Source: Flabesymbios commensalis (lineage: Eukaryota > Annelida > Polychaeta > Terebellida > Flabelligeridae). From it: DNA of 64,000 nucleotides. Shown here one piece after another: positions 1-14,700 of the stretch (position 1 is its first letter; every line of letters starts with the position of its first letter). The notes under the pieces were generated by a model, which saw nothing but the letters and a program-made list of their open reading frames with translations, had not been told where the DNA came from and made no database searches. Position numbers and translations under genes: made by a program. The stretch is taken from the NCBI GenBank assembly GCA_964017125.1, contig OZ024905.1:38326084-38390083 (forward strand), in the 5' to 3' direction.

Positions 1-1253
1 ATGCTTGATGTCCACGTACCTATTTCACTTCTCTCATATTGTCGGTGCTGGGTTTGTCCAAGCTAGCTGATCCTCGGGGATTAAAGTGTCTGCCTTGAAA
101 AATGCCAAGTGTGACCCTTTAATCGCTGGGTGATATGCTTACTTCTGATATTTGGGTTAGATCTGATCTTTGGTCTTGTAAAAATCACATTTTCCACATG
201 TTAATTTTCTGCTTCTTGTGTTCTCGTTGTACATCACTTGATTATATCTCACCATGTTCTGCTTTACTGTAGCTCAGTACATCTCATATCTGTGGATCAC
301 CAGTGACAGATTCACAATATTTTGTTTACCTCTGTTACCATAAACATATGACAAGTGAAATTGTTGATATCAATCCGTCACTGGTGCCTACTACGCCGCT
401 CAGCTTACTATTCTGTTGTAAATACGCATAGTCAATCTCTCTACAAGCTGTATTTTACATTATCATGATTGTTTCTAAAAATGTGATTTAATGAAAAAAA
501 TATTCGCTGTAATTTGAGATTTGTGTCTAATTATTTGACAGAAAGATGTAGTAAGATCGACGTCTACGGTAAATGGTGTCTACTGTAACTGAATTATCTT
601 CTGTAATCGACCACGTTACAGTAGACTTTTACACTACGTCTCATATAAAATGAAAACGTACTGGTGACTACTAAGTAGATACTGTAAGTGACCACGTCTA
701 CTGTAAGTGATCAAGTCCATTGAATTTATAAAATTGGCGTTTGAACAACGATATGACGGGTGTGATAGTTTGTTTTATAATTATGTGAATTGCATATTAC
801 AAATACTTCAAGTTCTGTATCTGACATTTCGGACATCCACTTGTGGCTCTTCTAATATCAGCTACTGCTGCCTACATCACCGTCGTACAACGTTATCAAT
901 AAAATGCATCATATTTTGGTAAATAATTTGATGTACCTGACTATCTATGTGAATGTAAAATAATTGTTTTATGTTGCACTTTTTGTGATATTTTCACTGA
1001 CTCTCGTGCGCTGTAAGCCTACTGGTGTTAGTTATCGTTCAAAGTGGATATGGACTTGACTCTCCTGTTTAATGCTCATGGACTCACTGTGTGTACCAGA
1101 CCAGGTGATGTGTGCAGTTAGTAATAAATCAACTATACACACATGTTTAGATGTATAGATAGAACTACTGTACATAGCTTCCCCCAATGAAGCAAACACA
1201 ACAAAACATTTAATACGTGAACAGAGAAAGTACGTAGATTTGTGAAATTATTT

Positions 1254-1497
1254 TTAAACCCTTTAACCGCCGGTGCCGTCCATATTAAAAAAAATTTTTT
1301 TTAGCACATTACATATCAGCTGTTAAACCTGTTAAAGATAAAAAGTGACATTAATCAGCAAGATTTGCAATTTGTTGACCTCCATTTTGTCAAATCTGAA
1401 TAAGTTTCACTCACTTGAAATTGTGGATCGCGTCAGCGAGACACAACGTTAAGTGGGTGAAAATTCCAATTGAATAATTTGGCGGTTAAAGGGTTAA
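1254..1497. mobile_element. TTAA miniature element, family 1 (CCCTTTAACCGCC ends)
   Basis: TTAA flanks a left end of (A)CCCTTTAACCGCC and a right end of GGCGGTTAAAGGG. The core holds an inverted pair around CACTTGAAATTGTG and a GTGGATCGCGTCAGCGAGAC loop. TTAA targets and CCCTTT ends are those of piggyBac-superfamily transposons. No coding capacity. Other copies lie at 17885, 22401 and (partial) 49340. Confidence 0.72.
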
Positions 1498-1784
1498 ATG
1501 TTAAAATGCTTGGAGAGAACATAAAGTTTTTGTTTTAAATTTTGTTTAAAAAGTGGGAGTGAATGTATGTATTTTAATCACAAAAATCATCTACAACTTT
1601 CGGTGCTTCACTGGTATATCTAACGTATTAAAGCGACGTATACTTTATGAATTTCCAGTATGGTAACATTTAAGCGTGACAATATATAGAGATATGGGCT
1701 ATGATTACCTACAACACTCATAGGGTTAACTATAGGCAGGTGAGATCCGCTGTACTTTACTCCCTGTAGTTCTCTTCATCACTT

Positions 1785-1802
1785 CTGCTGCTGCTGCTGC
1801 TG

Positions 1803-1844
<42 letters not shown>

Positions 1845-1850
1845 CTGTTG
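1785..1850. repeat. (CTG)n trinucleotide repeat
   Basis: About twenty CTG units with one ATG-type interruption near 1802, followed by degenerate TTG/CTG units to about 1925. Inside the presumed intron upstream of exon a. The long leucine or alanine open frames across it are by-products. Confidence 0.9.
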
Positions 1851-2631
1851 CTGTTGTCGCTGCTGCTAATACTGCCCCCGCTGTTAATACTACAGCTGTT
1901 GTTAGGGCAGCTGCAGCTGTTGCTGGTGAAGCAGATGGTACAGACAAGGTCATCAGCAAATAAAGTTGTAGTTTTCTTTGCCTGTACAGACTACCTAACA
2001 TCTGGTACTTCAATCCAACCTCCTATTTCTCAACTCAAATGATAATACACATCTCATATATATCACAAATGTGATAGTATGTGTGTTAGTCGGGATACCC
2101 AGTCAACTCTTACCGACTGATATCCAGTACTCCTGTCTATAATAGGTGAACAAAACATAGCAACTTTTATATGCTCGTTCTTTGAGTCTTTCATTGAATG
2201 ATTTGTTTGTTCATGTATTCGTTGATTCTTCATAATTATGTTGAATTCTCTGGTATATTTGCTGCTCTATCTTTTTATTGCTCGGTCAGTTTTCTTCCTT
2301 CGTTCTATGTTTTTTGTTTGTTTGTTTACTTGTGTGTTTGTTTGTTCGTTTGGTTATTTGTTTGTTTGCTCGTTCATTCGTTCATGTCCTCACTTATGTT
2401 ATAAATGTACTCATAGGACTGGGGTTTTTTTGGAGAATATTATCTCGAAATTTCCCTGTAATCTTTAGCACTACCTCGCACTGTGTAGTAGTCTGTGAAT
2501 TAGTATCACTGTCTAGCATTTGATGATACGCATCAGGGTTTCTGGCTTGACTTTTAATCATCTATTTCTATTTCCACGAACAATGCTCCCGTTAATTACT
2601 TTGTGATGCTATATTTGTGTTATTACTCCAG

Positions 2632-2700
2632 GAAGCTCTAGACGCCATGATAGCAGGCGCACCTTTGCCCGGCTCTCTCAGATTTGGCTCCATGTCTCAG
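2632..2700 (+). CDS. C2CD2-like exon a (linker before the C2 domain)
   Basis: 69 bases, phase 0 at both ends, after a pyrimidine-rich ...ttactccag acceptor and before gtagtaag. It reads EALDAMIAGAPLPGSLRFGS then MSQ. The short Gly/Pro-rich stretch would link the upstream lipid-binding domain to the C2 domain. It is the first exon I can recognise in the window. Confidence 0.55.
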
Positions 2701-5700
2701 GTAGTAAGTGCGGCCATCAGCTCATCAGCTACACCTGCTATATACCATACCGCCAGCCTTATATCACGTCCTGCATTAACAGCTTTTTTCGCCTGTTGTT
2801 TTTCTTAGATTGAATTTTTAACCGAGATCTTATTGCTGACAATCTAGTTACAGAACCAGCACGTAATGGCTACATTATCCCCTTTCTCTATGTCATGGTT
2901 TACAATCGTACATAGTGTGGCTTTTTTCCTGTTAGCACCTGAGAAATAAATATCCACATTACGGAATACCTGAGACACTGTACATATTGTATCCAACTTT
3001 ACAAATATAACAAAAATCACCTTAGTATTAAGTAATCATATAAAATCTAACACTACATATTATATTTAATCATTATCCATATCAAATCATCCAGTGGCTA
3101 TGTTTGCTATTCCAGAGCGGATTCAGGGGGGGGGCGTCAATATGTTTTAAAAATTCCCAAAAATGATCTAAATATGGAAAATCTTGGGGTGAGAAACCAA
3201 AATAGACGCCCCCGCCCTTTCTCAAATCATGGATCCGCCCCTGTATTGCCTAATCATATTGTATTCATACAATTTGACACTTTGATCGTTATAATCACAA
3301 TCTTGCTTCCTTTTGTTTTATAAAATATTAAGTAATCATGGTAAATATTTTATTTAATCATTACAATTTTTATAATCACATTTTCGGCTTCTTTATGTTG
3401 CTACTTAAACATTGTGCTGATTATACCGTCTGATACTGTACATAATGTAATCATTACATATAATTATTACGATCACAGTCTTGGCTTCTTCCCATTACCG
3501 TCATCTTCCACAACAAGTTATCTTACCCACGAGCACGCAGTGCGATACCTTGCTTTATCGAGCATAGTGTCCAACTATTTTAAATGGCGAGATACCTTGA
3601 ATGTCGCGCGTCTCAAGACCGGCTAATCAGACAGAGCGTGACAGCTGGCTGACAGCAAAGCTTGCTTGTTTCCGTTGATATGATAGATCAGATAGATATA
3701 TACACTCAGAATCTCACACTGATGCCATTGTGTTCCCAGCTCCCTGAATGGCGGCCACTATATGATTACTTGCCGCCATGACGAAATTCGTCCAAAATGA
3801 GAGATTCCCAACTTGTCTTTATAATACATCTAGCAACGGAAACAGGTAACTGTGCATGACAGATGAGCAAGAGGTCAATTCTTCGTGACCTTTTGTGACC
3901 TATTTATACATCTGAAACATCCAATGAGGTTTGAATCTCAGACACACCCCCAAGATGACCACATAGACAGAATAACTGATTGTAGTACTTGATACGGCCA
4001 GGCTCCTGCGGTAGCACTCGCGTGAGACTGGCCAAAGGAAGATGATTACCGTAGGCCTGCTACCTGATCGATCACCAACTATGAAGACAACATGTTACTG
4101 ATCTATTACAATAATTATAAAACTATCCCTTTAGGGTTTTCATATGTAGGCCTATTACAATCAACAGATTAGCTTCGTGTTTTTCCTCTGACTGTCTCCT
4201 CGACAGTTCAGACAATTCCACACTACATACACACTATCAATCACACTATCATCAGGTCTATATATATATAAATCACTAGCCTGGCTTATTCCACCTACCT
4301 ATCTTTCTTCACAGTTTGAGTTTTATCTATTTTGATTACCTTTCAAGAATGTTCTCACAACTTTTCTGTGCTAATCATTTATGACTAGTGTCGTTTTGTC
4401 AAAGCGTTTTGTTTTATTCATTTATTAATTAAATAACTAGAGTGATGTAAGTATAATATTTTTTCCATTTACATAGTGTGAGTAGTATTTAGAATGCGGT
4501 GAATTAATATATACATGTACATACAAGCATCAGCATTTAAAACAACTATTTTATGTCAGATACAAAAAAGTTGAGAGTATTTTAATGAGAAATTGTAGAT
4601 TATTTATAATTAGATAATCATGGTACAAGTCTTGTATTGTACTTCACTTTAAATAACAACGGAATGACAGGAGAGGATTAGCGTTACACAGAAGGCCTAG
4701 TGTACAATGCGTGGGCCTTTATGTTGTACATCGATCTACTGATGATCATTGAAATTTGGATTTGTCTAATATCTTTACTAAAGTAAGTCTTGTGAGTTAC
4801 GCATATTATAAATTATGCACACGACACTTAACACTTTAACTGCCATGGCATTAGCGAGATCAGCTACAAATCTTTCTTGAAATTTAGTAATTTTCTTTTA
4901 AATTTGGTAGCGGAATGTGGAAGAAATAATATGTATAGTGAAAAGAAAGCTAGTTAAGTAGTTATTGAAGGTTTATTTGTTTTTCTCTATCCAATAATTT
5001 TTTTTTAGCAGATACATAATTTGTCTGAATTTACTTATTCAGTGAAAGATGCCATACAGGAAAGACATTTATTACCATAATGCGCTAGTTCTCTTGGTTG
5101 ACCTTCTAGTCGAGGTGACCTTCTCAACCAATCAGATGCCTAGAATAAGCCTATTTTTTTAATTAATAGCAGCCTTGAGTTTGGTCGATTACTTTACCAT
5201 TATACAATAAACCACTGTATACTTAAATGTTGTCTATTTCGTATGTTGACTATAATGTTAGTGTGTATATCATATCGAAATGAGGAGAAACAGGTTAAGA
5301 ATATATGTGTGAGATTTTCTGAAACGGACTGTCATCAGAACTATTGAGAATTAGCTCTTCTTTATCGTTGTTACACACTACAAAAATATAATTCCAACGA
5401 ACATTGTGATACATCGTCTACCACAGCCTCCTGAATAAAAGAGAAAAATTACAAGTTGCACATGTACTACACTATTTAGACATTAATTTTTTTTCTCTCA
5501 CATGACATTGTATCTTATAGAGTCGTCAATTTTGATGACAGAAATATTACCATGCATTTTCATTTGCCTTTTTTACACAAAAGATTGTTGGGATGAAATA
5601 AATCATAGAAACATTTTTATCCATGCACCACTTTTAAAAATTCTAGCCTCATGAATAATTTGAGGCTTGAAAGCACACATTAAACAATCTCAGGCAATGC

Positions 5701-8700
5701 ATCAGAATCATTTGTTTTTTTGAAATAATCGGTTTATTGCAGAAACACATTACCGGTACTTAAATTGGTTGTTTGAGACCTGATTGCCTTTTGTTGTGTT
5801 GGCATGGTAAAGCTAGATGATCTGAGATCAAACTGGTTAATACCAACGTCTGTAGACCTTCTTGTCCTGTCCGCAAAGTGTATTTCTGTGTCACTTTGTA
5901 GTGACCATTCCCAGAAAAGACTAGGCATTCACCCATTGTTGGTTTAATATTGGTCCACTGTCTTCGACACTGGACCAATATCAAAACAACAATGGGTGAA
6001 CATCTGATGTTTGCAGGGTTGATAGTGTTTTTCCACTGATACATTGATCTATTCCTGTGTTACAGCCAGGTGGAGGTCAACAGTCATTACAAGAGAAGCG
6101 CCTCATTGTCAAGGTCATCAAGGCCAATGGTCTGGGTAACAAAGAGTTTGGTAAGTGAATACACTAATCATACGTAATGTAGCATAAAACAAATGCAGAA
6201 AACAATGTGTTTCTTTAAATGTTTGTTTTTTTAAATGCACAAGGTTTTTTACACATATGTTGTCAATGTTTGGATGTTTACTCTGATTATTAAATCATCC
6301 CCATTAATGCCTATTAGCATAATAGCTTAGTTGTACATATATAGCTTAGAAGGAACATTACCATACATGTGACCATATGTTTGATCATTGTACTGTCTAT
6401 TACATAGGTACGACAGATGCATATTGTATCGTGCACACAGACGACCCACCACAAAATCACACAACAAGCATTGTGAAGAACACAGTGAATCCTTTTTGGG
6501 ACGAGAGTTTCGTCTTGTATGTATAAACTTTTATTTTTAATATTACATTGTTATTAATTTGTCAAGATTAGATTTCACATATTTTCATTTCAAAATCTTA
6601 AAAGTGTATTTTCCAAAATGGCTGCCCCGCAAAATACGTATTTCCATTGGATTGCATTCAAATTTGACATCACAGTTCCGATTAAATTTGGGGGATGATC
6701 CCTCCAGATTCCAAAAAATATTTTCGAGGCTATTTTATTTGGGCAGGGGGTAACCAGCAGAGACGCTGCTACTTTTAATGTTTTAGTGCCAAGAAGATTC
6801 TCATTTAGGTTTCTGTTATGATTTTAAATCTGTATTCTCCAACAATTTAATGGACACCAAATCCTAATGAGCCATACCCTGCTTTTATGTTTGGTAGTGA
6901 ACTTGTGAATGTGACGAAGAGTGTTCACTTTGAGGTGTTCGACGGAGCCAGGCAGCCAGGAGGTAAATACTAACTTACAACTCTGTCACATTGTTTATAT
7001 TATTTTCTTGAAAAAAAAAACTGTCATACATTAGTGAAGGAAGGGTAGATTACTGAAACATTGTCAGAAATCAGAAAGAATATCAAATTATAAAAAGTTC
7101 TTATCATATTAAAATGAACCTAAAAGTCTTTTTTTTTAGTAGAGAGCTATAGTCTAATCTAGCTGATGATTACAGTATGATAACTAGTTTACCCTGATAC
7201 TTGAATAACTATTATTATAGTAGATGATAGTACATTATAAACTACATTGCCAGTTAATAACAGATGATTACTTACATGTCTGTTTAAGATAGTGTTTTTA
7301 TTTACCAGATATTAATAATAAGTATTACCTGTAGGCCTACTAGGTGATCACATGTGATTCTATCTGGTGTATCTTTGTGACAGATGATTTCTTGGGGTTC
7401 GCCACAGTTCCCATGTCAGACCTCAGACGTATGCCCAGCTCTCGCCAGATAATCCCTCTGTCCAGCCGACCAGGCAGCTCATCCACCACAGCCGGCTCCA
7501 TAACGGTAGAGGTAAGCCTGACAAAAAACATCACGTCTATTGTCTCTGAAGACAACCTAACAAATGGCAAGCCTTTTTCAAGCTGCTTGAACGTCTGTAA
7601 CATCCACATTCATCTTCCCAATGTGTCAAAACTGTCTGGGCACTAGGAAAACGATCTCTAAACATTTTCTTTTAGCACAAATGCTTGTTTTATTATGTTA
7701 TATACGCCAAATAATATTTATTGTTGTTGTTATTGACAATTTATCTTTTATGTTCACCAACGGTGTAGGCCTACATACAAAATATACTGAAGCATTGCAA
7801 CATAATTTTTCAATCCACAAAACAAAAGAAATTAATGGCTTTGATGAAATCAGCTTATAATTATTAACAATATGCCGGGCAACTACATATGTGCAAACTC
7901 AGTGAAATAAAATTAACACATAATATTTATTAGAAATAATCTATTTATCTATTTTTTTCTGTAAATCTAATATTATTGAGGAAACGTGTAGAATGATATA
8001 CTCCTGAAAACGTCTATTGTGTCTTAACTTCATCCACTATATGTGTTTTTTGAAGTGTCATTGAGCAGGACTACTAAACGGTTATTAAAATTTATCCTGA
8101 AACATTTCATTTAATGGGACACATATAAATATCACTCACTCGATGTTTAGTGCTAGATAACTTTGCTGTATAACTTATATGTCATTGTTTTCAGTTTCTG
8201 TTTATGGATGCCAGTGAGGTTGGTCCAGTTATTGCTACATCAACATCAGGTACGTCACCTCGAAGACGTATAGAAACAAACCGTACAATGACACCCGGGG
8301 GTACATTCGTCACCACGACAACAACAACTACACAGCGGCCAAAAGATCATTCTCCTGATGCCGCGTATAATGGTATGTCATCAGGACTACAGATAAAAAA
8401 CATTTGTGTATATATATATATGTTAATTTTGCAACAGATATCAGATCTATGTCAATTATTTTAATAGCAGAGTATCATTCAAATTAACATCAAAATAAGA
8501 GTCTTTGAGATAAATTCACATAACACTAAAAGTGAGTGCATATGGATGTAACTTCTATAGAATGTTTATTACCGTTTTCCAAGGATCTTCCGGAGCAGTG
8601 CTCTTCATTTGAACAAATCAAATATCATATTCAACAGCAATTATAAATAACAATGTGATATCGACTGCATGCAAATCAATTTTATTTGAAATGCCAACAA

Positions 8701-11700
8701 TATTTACATGTCTGTTGCACACTTGAACCTATTAAATTCCATTGTTTTTAAATTGTTGTTTTGTCATTTTCTTCATATCTTTTTATTTCTAAAGCAGTGG
8801 AATAATTTGAACAGAAAGATTTATTTACTAACATTAATAATTATAATAATAATGTTAGACTGTTTAATTTAAAATAAACTTCATTTATATTATTTTATCA
8901 TCCCTGTATTCCCTGATTGAATAAGTTATAGTTTTGAATATTGCTCTATTTACAGAGACTCCCAGCCGCATTGAGAAGTCTGAGTCATCGTCCATGTTTC
9001 CTGGTGCTAGCAACAGCGAGTACACCCCCTCCTATAGCAGCCAGGGCTCGTCCCATCTGAGCGCGCATGACGCCGCTCTCACTGCTTCTCAGGGTATGAA
9101 AAATAACAAATACATTGTTTGTAACTAAGTTAGATACAGTATTTTCTGTATAGTTTAGTTGGTAATCAATGGTTTGGTCCCAGAATTATACATTATATAC
9201 CTGATTCATTTTTGCGTTTACAGAATGGCAGATGTACTGTACATAATAAATAATACAATAATTATTAGATTTTATTAATTTTCTCACTGTGCCATATCAG
9301 ACTTCTCTTGTCATAAATGCTACAGTTTAGGCTAACCAGGGGCAGATCCAGGGGGAGGGGGCGCAGGGGGCGCGCACCCCCCCCCCTTTTTTTCGGCAAA
9401 TACTATTAAAAGTCCCCTAAATTGGCTAAAATTTACCTTAAAAAATCTTGGAGGCAAGCCCCTAAAACTCCCGGGCGCCCCCCCCCCCCTTTCTTCAGAT
9501 CCTGGCTCCCCCACTGGGCTAACAACAGCAGAATAATATAATTAGTATTGCATACAATAACTCGTAATTATGGTACATAATAATAATCATTACCATTGTT
9601 CATAAATGCTGTAATTATTGTTTAGTTACCATTATGGACTTTTAGAAATTAAAATTGACAAATTGAAATGTCACATCGAATCTCATTCATGACTGAATGT
9701 TAGATTTTACACCTTTGTCAATAATTCATATAAAACAATTCGCCATGATACTAGTTTTTAATTCAATGTGTAGTATCACTAATGCAGTATATTATGGTCA
9801 ATGTGAATAATATGTTATCAACTTGGATAAAAGGGATTTATCTGTCACTTTTTAAAGCGGGTCATATACATCTCTATATTATCGCTGGCAGGGAAGTGGA
9901 CGCTGTCATAGTTATGTAGTGTTAATGTATTTGTACTACCAGGCCACAATGCTGTGCGTCCTATAGGTATGTCTCCTAGACTTACAGTGACTCAAGCCTC
10001 CACAGGCAGGCTACCAACGGTGAGTGAAGCAACTAACAATAACCCTCGTCAGTTGTGTGTACAAGATTACTTACTATTCAACAGTCACCAGATGGCAGTA
10101 TGTGCTGGTAGGCACAATAACCAATAGTACTGGTACCAATCACTGTAGGAGCAGGTTGACTTTAGTTTCTTGCTGTTTGGTCGCTCTTTTTTTCACTTGT
10201 CTTGTAGTTTAACTGTACTTCTCTTTTCACATTATTTTGCTAATTGATTTCAGCCTATGGCAGACACAAATTCAATAAGTTGTTCTAGACGTTGTAACAT
10301 TGTCAAATAATATTTCAAATTGAAATTAGCCATGATGGGCATCAAGCTGTAAAATTAATCTGCCACACAACGGATATGGCAATATAACTCTTTGAGTTGT
10401 CATTCAGTGAGTTTTAAAGTATCATGAATGGTACAGTATTGCCATATTTTCGGGTCAAAACCTGCATGTTCTCCCCAGTTTTCTATGTGTGTGGTTTGAT
10501 GTTTGACTTGATTTTGCAGAATAGGTGTTGATATTCCATGATGCCTTGGTATGAGCAGGCGTGCTAACGAGCATGTGACTAACATTTTGACTGACTTTCT
10601 GCCTGTTGTGTGTGTGTTACAGAACTAGTCCTGACTAACGGCAATGATTCCGTGGCTCAGACAGCCTTACGACAGCTTAGTGATCGCGCGGACGGAGGCG
10701 CTGAAACTCGCAAACCTCGTACACCCACTAAAACTAGCACCCTTATCATCACGAGTGTTCAACGGGTAAGCTCACCCGACTCTGAGACAGACGGGGCTAC
10801 CTGAGTCTGACTCACACTAACATGCGTTCAGGAGATTAGTGTTTACCCAGGAAACACAACACATAGATCTAATGTTTGACCAATGTTGGGCCGACGTCGT
10901 AGACGGTGGGCCAGCATTGGTCAAACATTGGGTCTATGTGTCGTGTTTGCTGGGTAGGCAGTCACTACATGACTTACTGGTGGTTACACTGTGCTATATA
11001 TAAGGGTTACAAGGCTAGGGGAATTGATCTGTACATTTATTAAAGGCAGTGTCACACTATAACGTATGATAGAAATATATGAGATGCCTTTCAAATTTAA
11101 AAAAATATGTTTCATGCACACAAAAATAACGTGAAATACAGAATTGAGCTTATGTGTGGCCTATTTTCTGCCATTGTGTAGCTGATGCTCCAGTTCATCC
11201 CTGTGCTGAAGAAAAGCTAGAAATGAGAGCTCATATTTATATAGCATATATACATATATATAGCATATACATATATGTATATATACATGAAGTTTCTAAA
11301 AATACTGATACTATACTGGCCACACGTCAATCATATAGGCCTACAAGTTTCAAGCTCAATCGTCAGGCATTAGCCAACATGTCTATGCATAAGCCAGACA
11401 CACATTAGGAGTATGGTACTCTATCAATGTGCTATGAATACGCTACCTGTATGGTACAACTAAATGTCAGCGTACATCCACGTATGACCGGCATAAATAA
11501 CCTTTGAGTAATGTAGGCTACATCTGACATATCTGTGTCGTATTCAGCATGTACATAACGTTTGGTTAACATCTAAGCCGTGCTTAAAAATAATTTAGGG
11601 TCTCGCCGTATGCCACCGTCTTTGCAACCTATGCCTTACATCTCCCACGCATTTGGCAGCGTGTTCCAGTGTATGGGTGATATTTTCCATACGCTGGCAT

Positions 11701-14700
11701 ACGCTGGCTTACACTAGTATGATATGTTACAGGGTGACACTGTCTTAGCATGCATTGTGACCATCTGTCATTTCTACTGGTAGCCTACTTTAACACTGTA
11801 GCTACCCAGAAATGTCATCATAATTTCCTTCATTGCTTACGCAAGTGTAATATTTCAAAGTGACGCTCCAAACAACCTGCCTTTAATGGCTCGGGGCATC
11901 TCTATTAATTTCATTCAAGATATTTCAGATAAAGTGCTGAACAGGGTCAATAAATCTTATTTGAACAAGATTTGCACAAATATATGTGATAATCATTTAG
12001 TTGAAGTTATATTTTGTGAATGTAATAAAAAAAGTGTTGATAAGAGTTTTGTGAACCAGAATTTCATCACAAGAAATGTAATATCGACCGAAATTGTTAA
12101 GACCTTTTAAATCATGTAGACTTACAATTTTAAAAATGTGGCAGCATATTATACTGTAAGGCATGCAAACGATAATGCAATAGTAATATGTACCAGATTC
12201 ATGGTATGGATGGGAATCATGTTAGCGGAGGAAGAACAAGGAGTTATCCCCTGAATTGTTAATTCTTTTTTGCGCACTCAACTAATTACAGTACAACAGC
12301 AATAATGAAATATGTTTATACATATTCACAACTTGTACATGTCATATCGTCGCCTCGGAGCTAAAGAATCCTATCTGACACTCTTTAGAGTGGCAGATAG
12401 GATCCTTCAGCTCCGAGGCTACGATATGACCCATGGTTTTTGAAGTATTGCTTGTGTAGTTTGGACAAAGTAGGCCTATTGCTGTTATCACTTCTATGAA
12501 ATGTTTGTTAACTAGATGTTTACTAATCAGTTTGTTGCAGTTACAATGTAAGTCTGTTGATAAGTTAGGTTACAATAATACAAGTGTAATGGTACTTGTA
12601 ATGTAGGCCTACAAGCGAGGATATTTTCTTAAATGGAATAGTAATCGTGTAAAAATGAGGTTGATTTTCAAACCACAGTACTGAATAAGTATTCCATCTT
12701 AGTTTAGAAAGGCACCTGGTACATATAACAAGATTAGATGTGAATAACAGTGGAAATGATTTTTTCACATTCATTTTTGATATTCTCACAATCTTAAGGG
12801 AAATTAATGACAAGGGATTGACAATAACTGTTTTCTACATCTAAGTTTTGACAAACAGTTGTAATTACATTTTATCTATTCGAAATAATAATAATATAAT
12901 AATATCGCTTGGAAAACATGTGCCATCCTGGATAAAGTGTGTAGTGACTATTTAGGACAAATAGTTTCTTATAAGACATGTTTGACAGTCATAATCTATA
13001 TACACATCATATGTTGCTCATCTCTTTTCTTGCCTTGAAATACTAATCCACAGATCAGAGTATAAGCACTGTGTGGCTGTGTTTAAATAATAGCTGTAGC
13101 TGTAGTGGTAATCTAATGTAGTTGCTGTGTCTTTTCTAACTTTTCATCTTGTTTAATCGATGTGGATTCTCACTTTTTCTAACACTGTTCCAACTCGACG
13201 TTATAAGCCTATATGTTAAAACATCGAGTCGTGTTATATGTACTACTCATGTTTGTATCTAACCATATTTGTATATACATTATTTGACAGTTGTAATAAA
13301 TTGTTCACTAATGAATCTATATTCAGCTCTCTTTCTAATGCTTGCCAGCACATCTAATAATGATAGATTCATGGTAATGTGCTATTTTGGGAATGATATG
13401 CCCTTAAGAATGTTAAGGCTGTCCAGTATCTTACTAAAACGTCGACCACCAGGATATTAACAATAACTAGAAATCATTTTAGTCATTGATACAATTGTCA
13501 CTAATTATTGTTCACAATATCACAACATGTATTGTTGAACTGCTAAATCTTTTTTAGAGTTTCTCCACGCAGATTCATCACATCTAAATAAGGCATTGCT
13601 ATGGGATGGCACCATTTCCCAGTGATGTAGGCAATAGTGATGTACAAGTAGTTATACATACTGGTATATGTGTGTACTTTTCACTTATTCTTATGTTATT
13701 AAATGAATAGGCATACCCTTCATTTTATAAATGCCTAATTTTATATACTTTAATCAAGCCACACATATCATAGAGGATTCTTCATTTTGGTGTGATACCA
13801 TTGTAGTCAGAAAACTTGGACGTGATGTTTGTCCAGATGTAGACTGATTTGACGTTGGAATGTAGGCCCTACCAGAATACATATAACTTACACCCATGTC
13901 TCATCCTATTCACCTATAAGTAAGGCGTTGTTTACCCCAGATGTTTGTTAGTGCTGGTCACTGTTACTTTCGTTTTTTATAGAATCATTGTAGAAAACAA
14001 TTTTTATTTGGATATTGTATATTTTGTGCGATAAAAATCTAAGTGGATTAGTTATTGACTTGCTGCCTCAAACTCTCTCCCAGCATTTGACCGTATGTCG
14101 GTATGATGTTATTGTTACTTAATGCAGTTTTATGAGCTGAAAAAAAAAACAATCTGATGGGAGTCCTGGTAATAAAATATGGCTAATAATGGTTTCTTGC
14201 ACAGTAGGATGTTATTGGCAGTTCAAGTGTCAAAAGATTCTATTTGTATCATATCAGAAATAAATAAATGATCATATGGATATGCTGTTTAATCATATTT
14301 TAATTGAACAGAGGAAAGATTATATTCAAATATTATCACACTAAACCTAGAAATGTTAATCAGGTGAATAACTCCACACAATCCAAGTGGCTGCACAGTG
14401 TGAATGCTCCTCCTGATCCACGTGGCTGCACAGTGTGAATGCTCCACCTGATCCAAGTGGCTCCACAGTGTGAATGCTCCAGCTGATCCAAGTGGCTGCA
14501 CAGTGTGAATGCTCCACCTGATCCAAGTGGCTCCACAGTGTGAATGCTCCAGCTGATCCAAGTGGCTGCACAGTGTGAATGCTCCACCTGATCCAAGTGG
14601 CTCCACAGTGTGAATGCTCCAGCTGATCCAAGTGGCTGCACAGTTTGAATGCTCCACCTGATCCAAGTGGCTTCACAGTGTGAATGCTCCACCTGATCCA

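Larger units (their letters stand above)
1..2631. other. Upstream intron or flank with simple repeats
   Basis: I found no convincing exon. The stretch holds a small hairpin (570-628, arms TCTACTGTAAC), a TTAA-type miniature element (1254-1497), a CTG run (about 1785-1850) and a TTTG-rich patch (about 2308-2375). The phase-0 acceptor at 2632 implies that this is an intron of the C2 gene. Confidence 0.5.
2701..6065. other. Intron a-b of the C2 gene
   Basis: 3.4 kb with no exon that I can support. It holds a small hAT-like element (3113-3243), a TAGGCCTA palindrome (4147) and a foldback element (5920-6018) ending 47 bases before the next exon. Confidence 0.5.

Noticed and set aside
1726-2042. 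Poly-Leu and poly-Ala open frames
   Set aside because: Generated by the (CTG)n run; no exon borders or homology.
10766-10803. Main C-terminus of the C2 gene at 10803
   Set aside because: Kept only as an alternative. The donor at 10766 is strong, and the downstream exons 19842-26157 continue the same frame with family-like basic tails.
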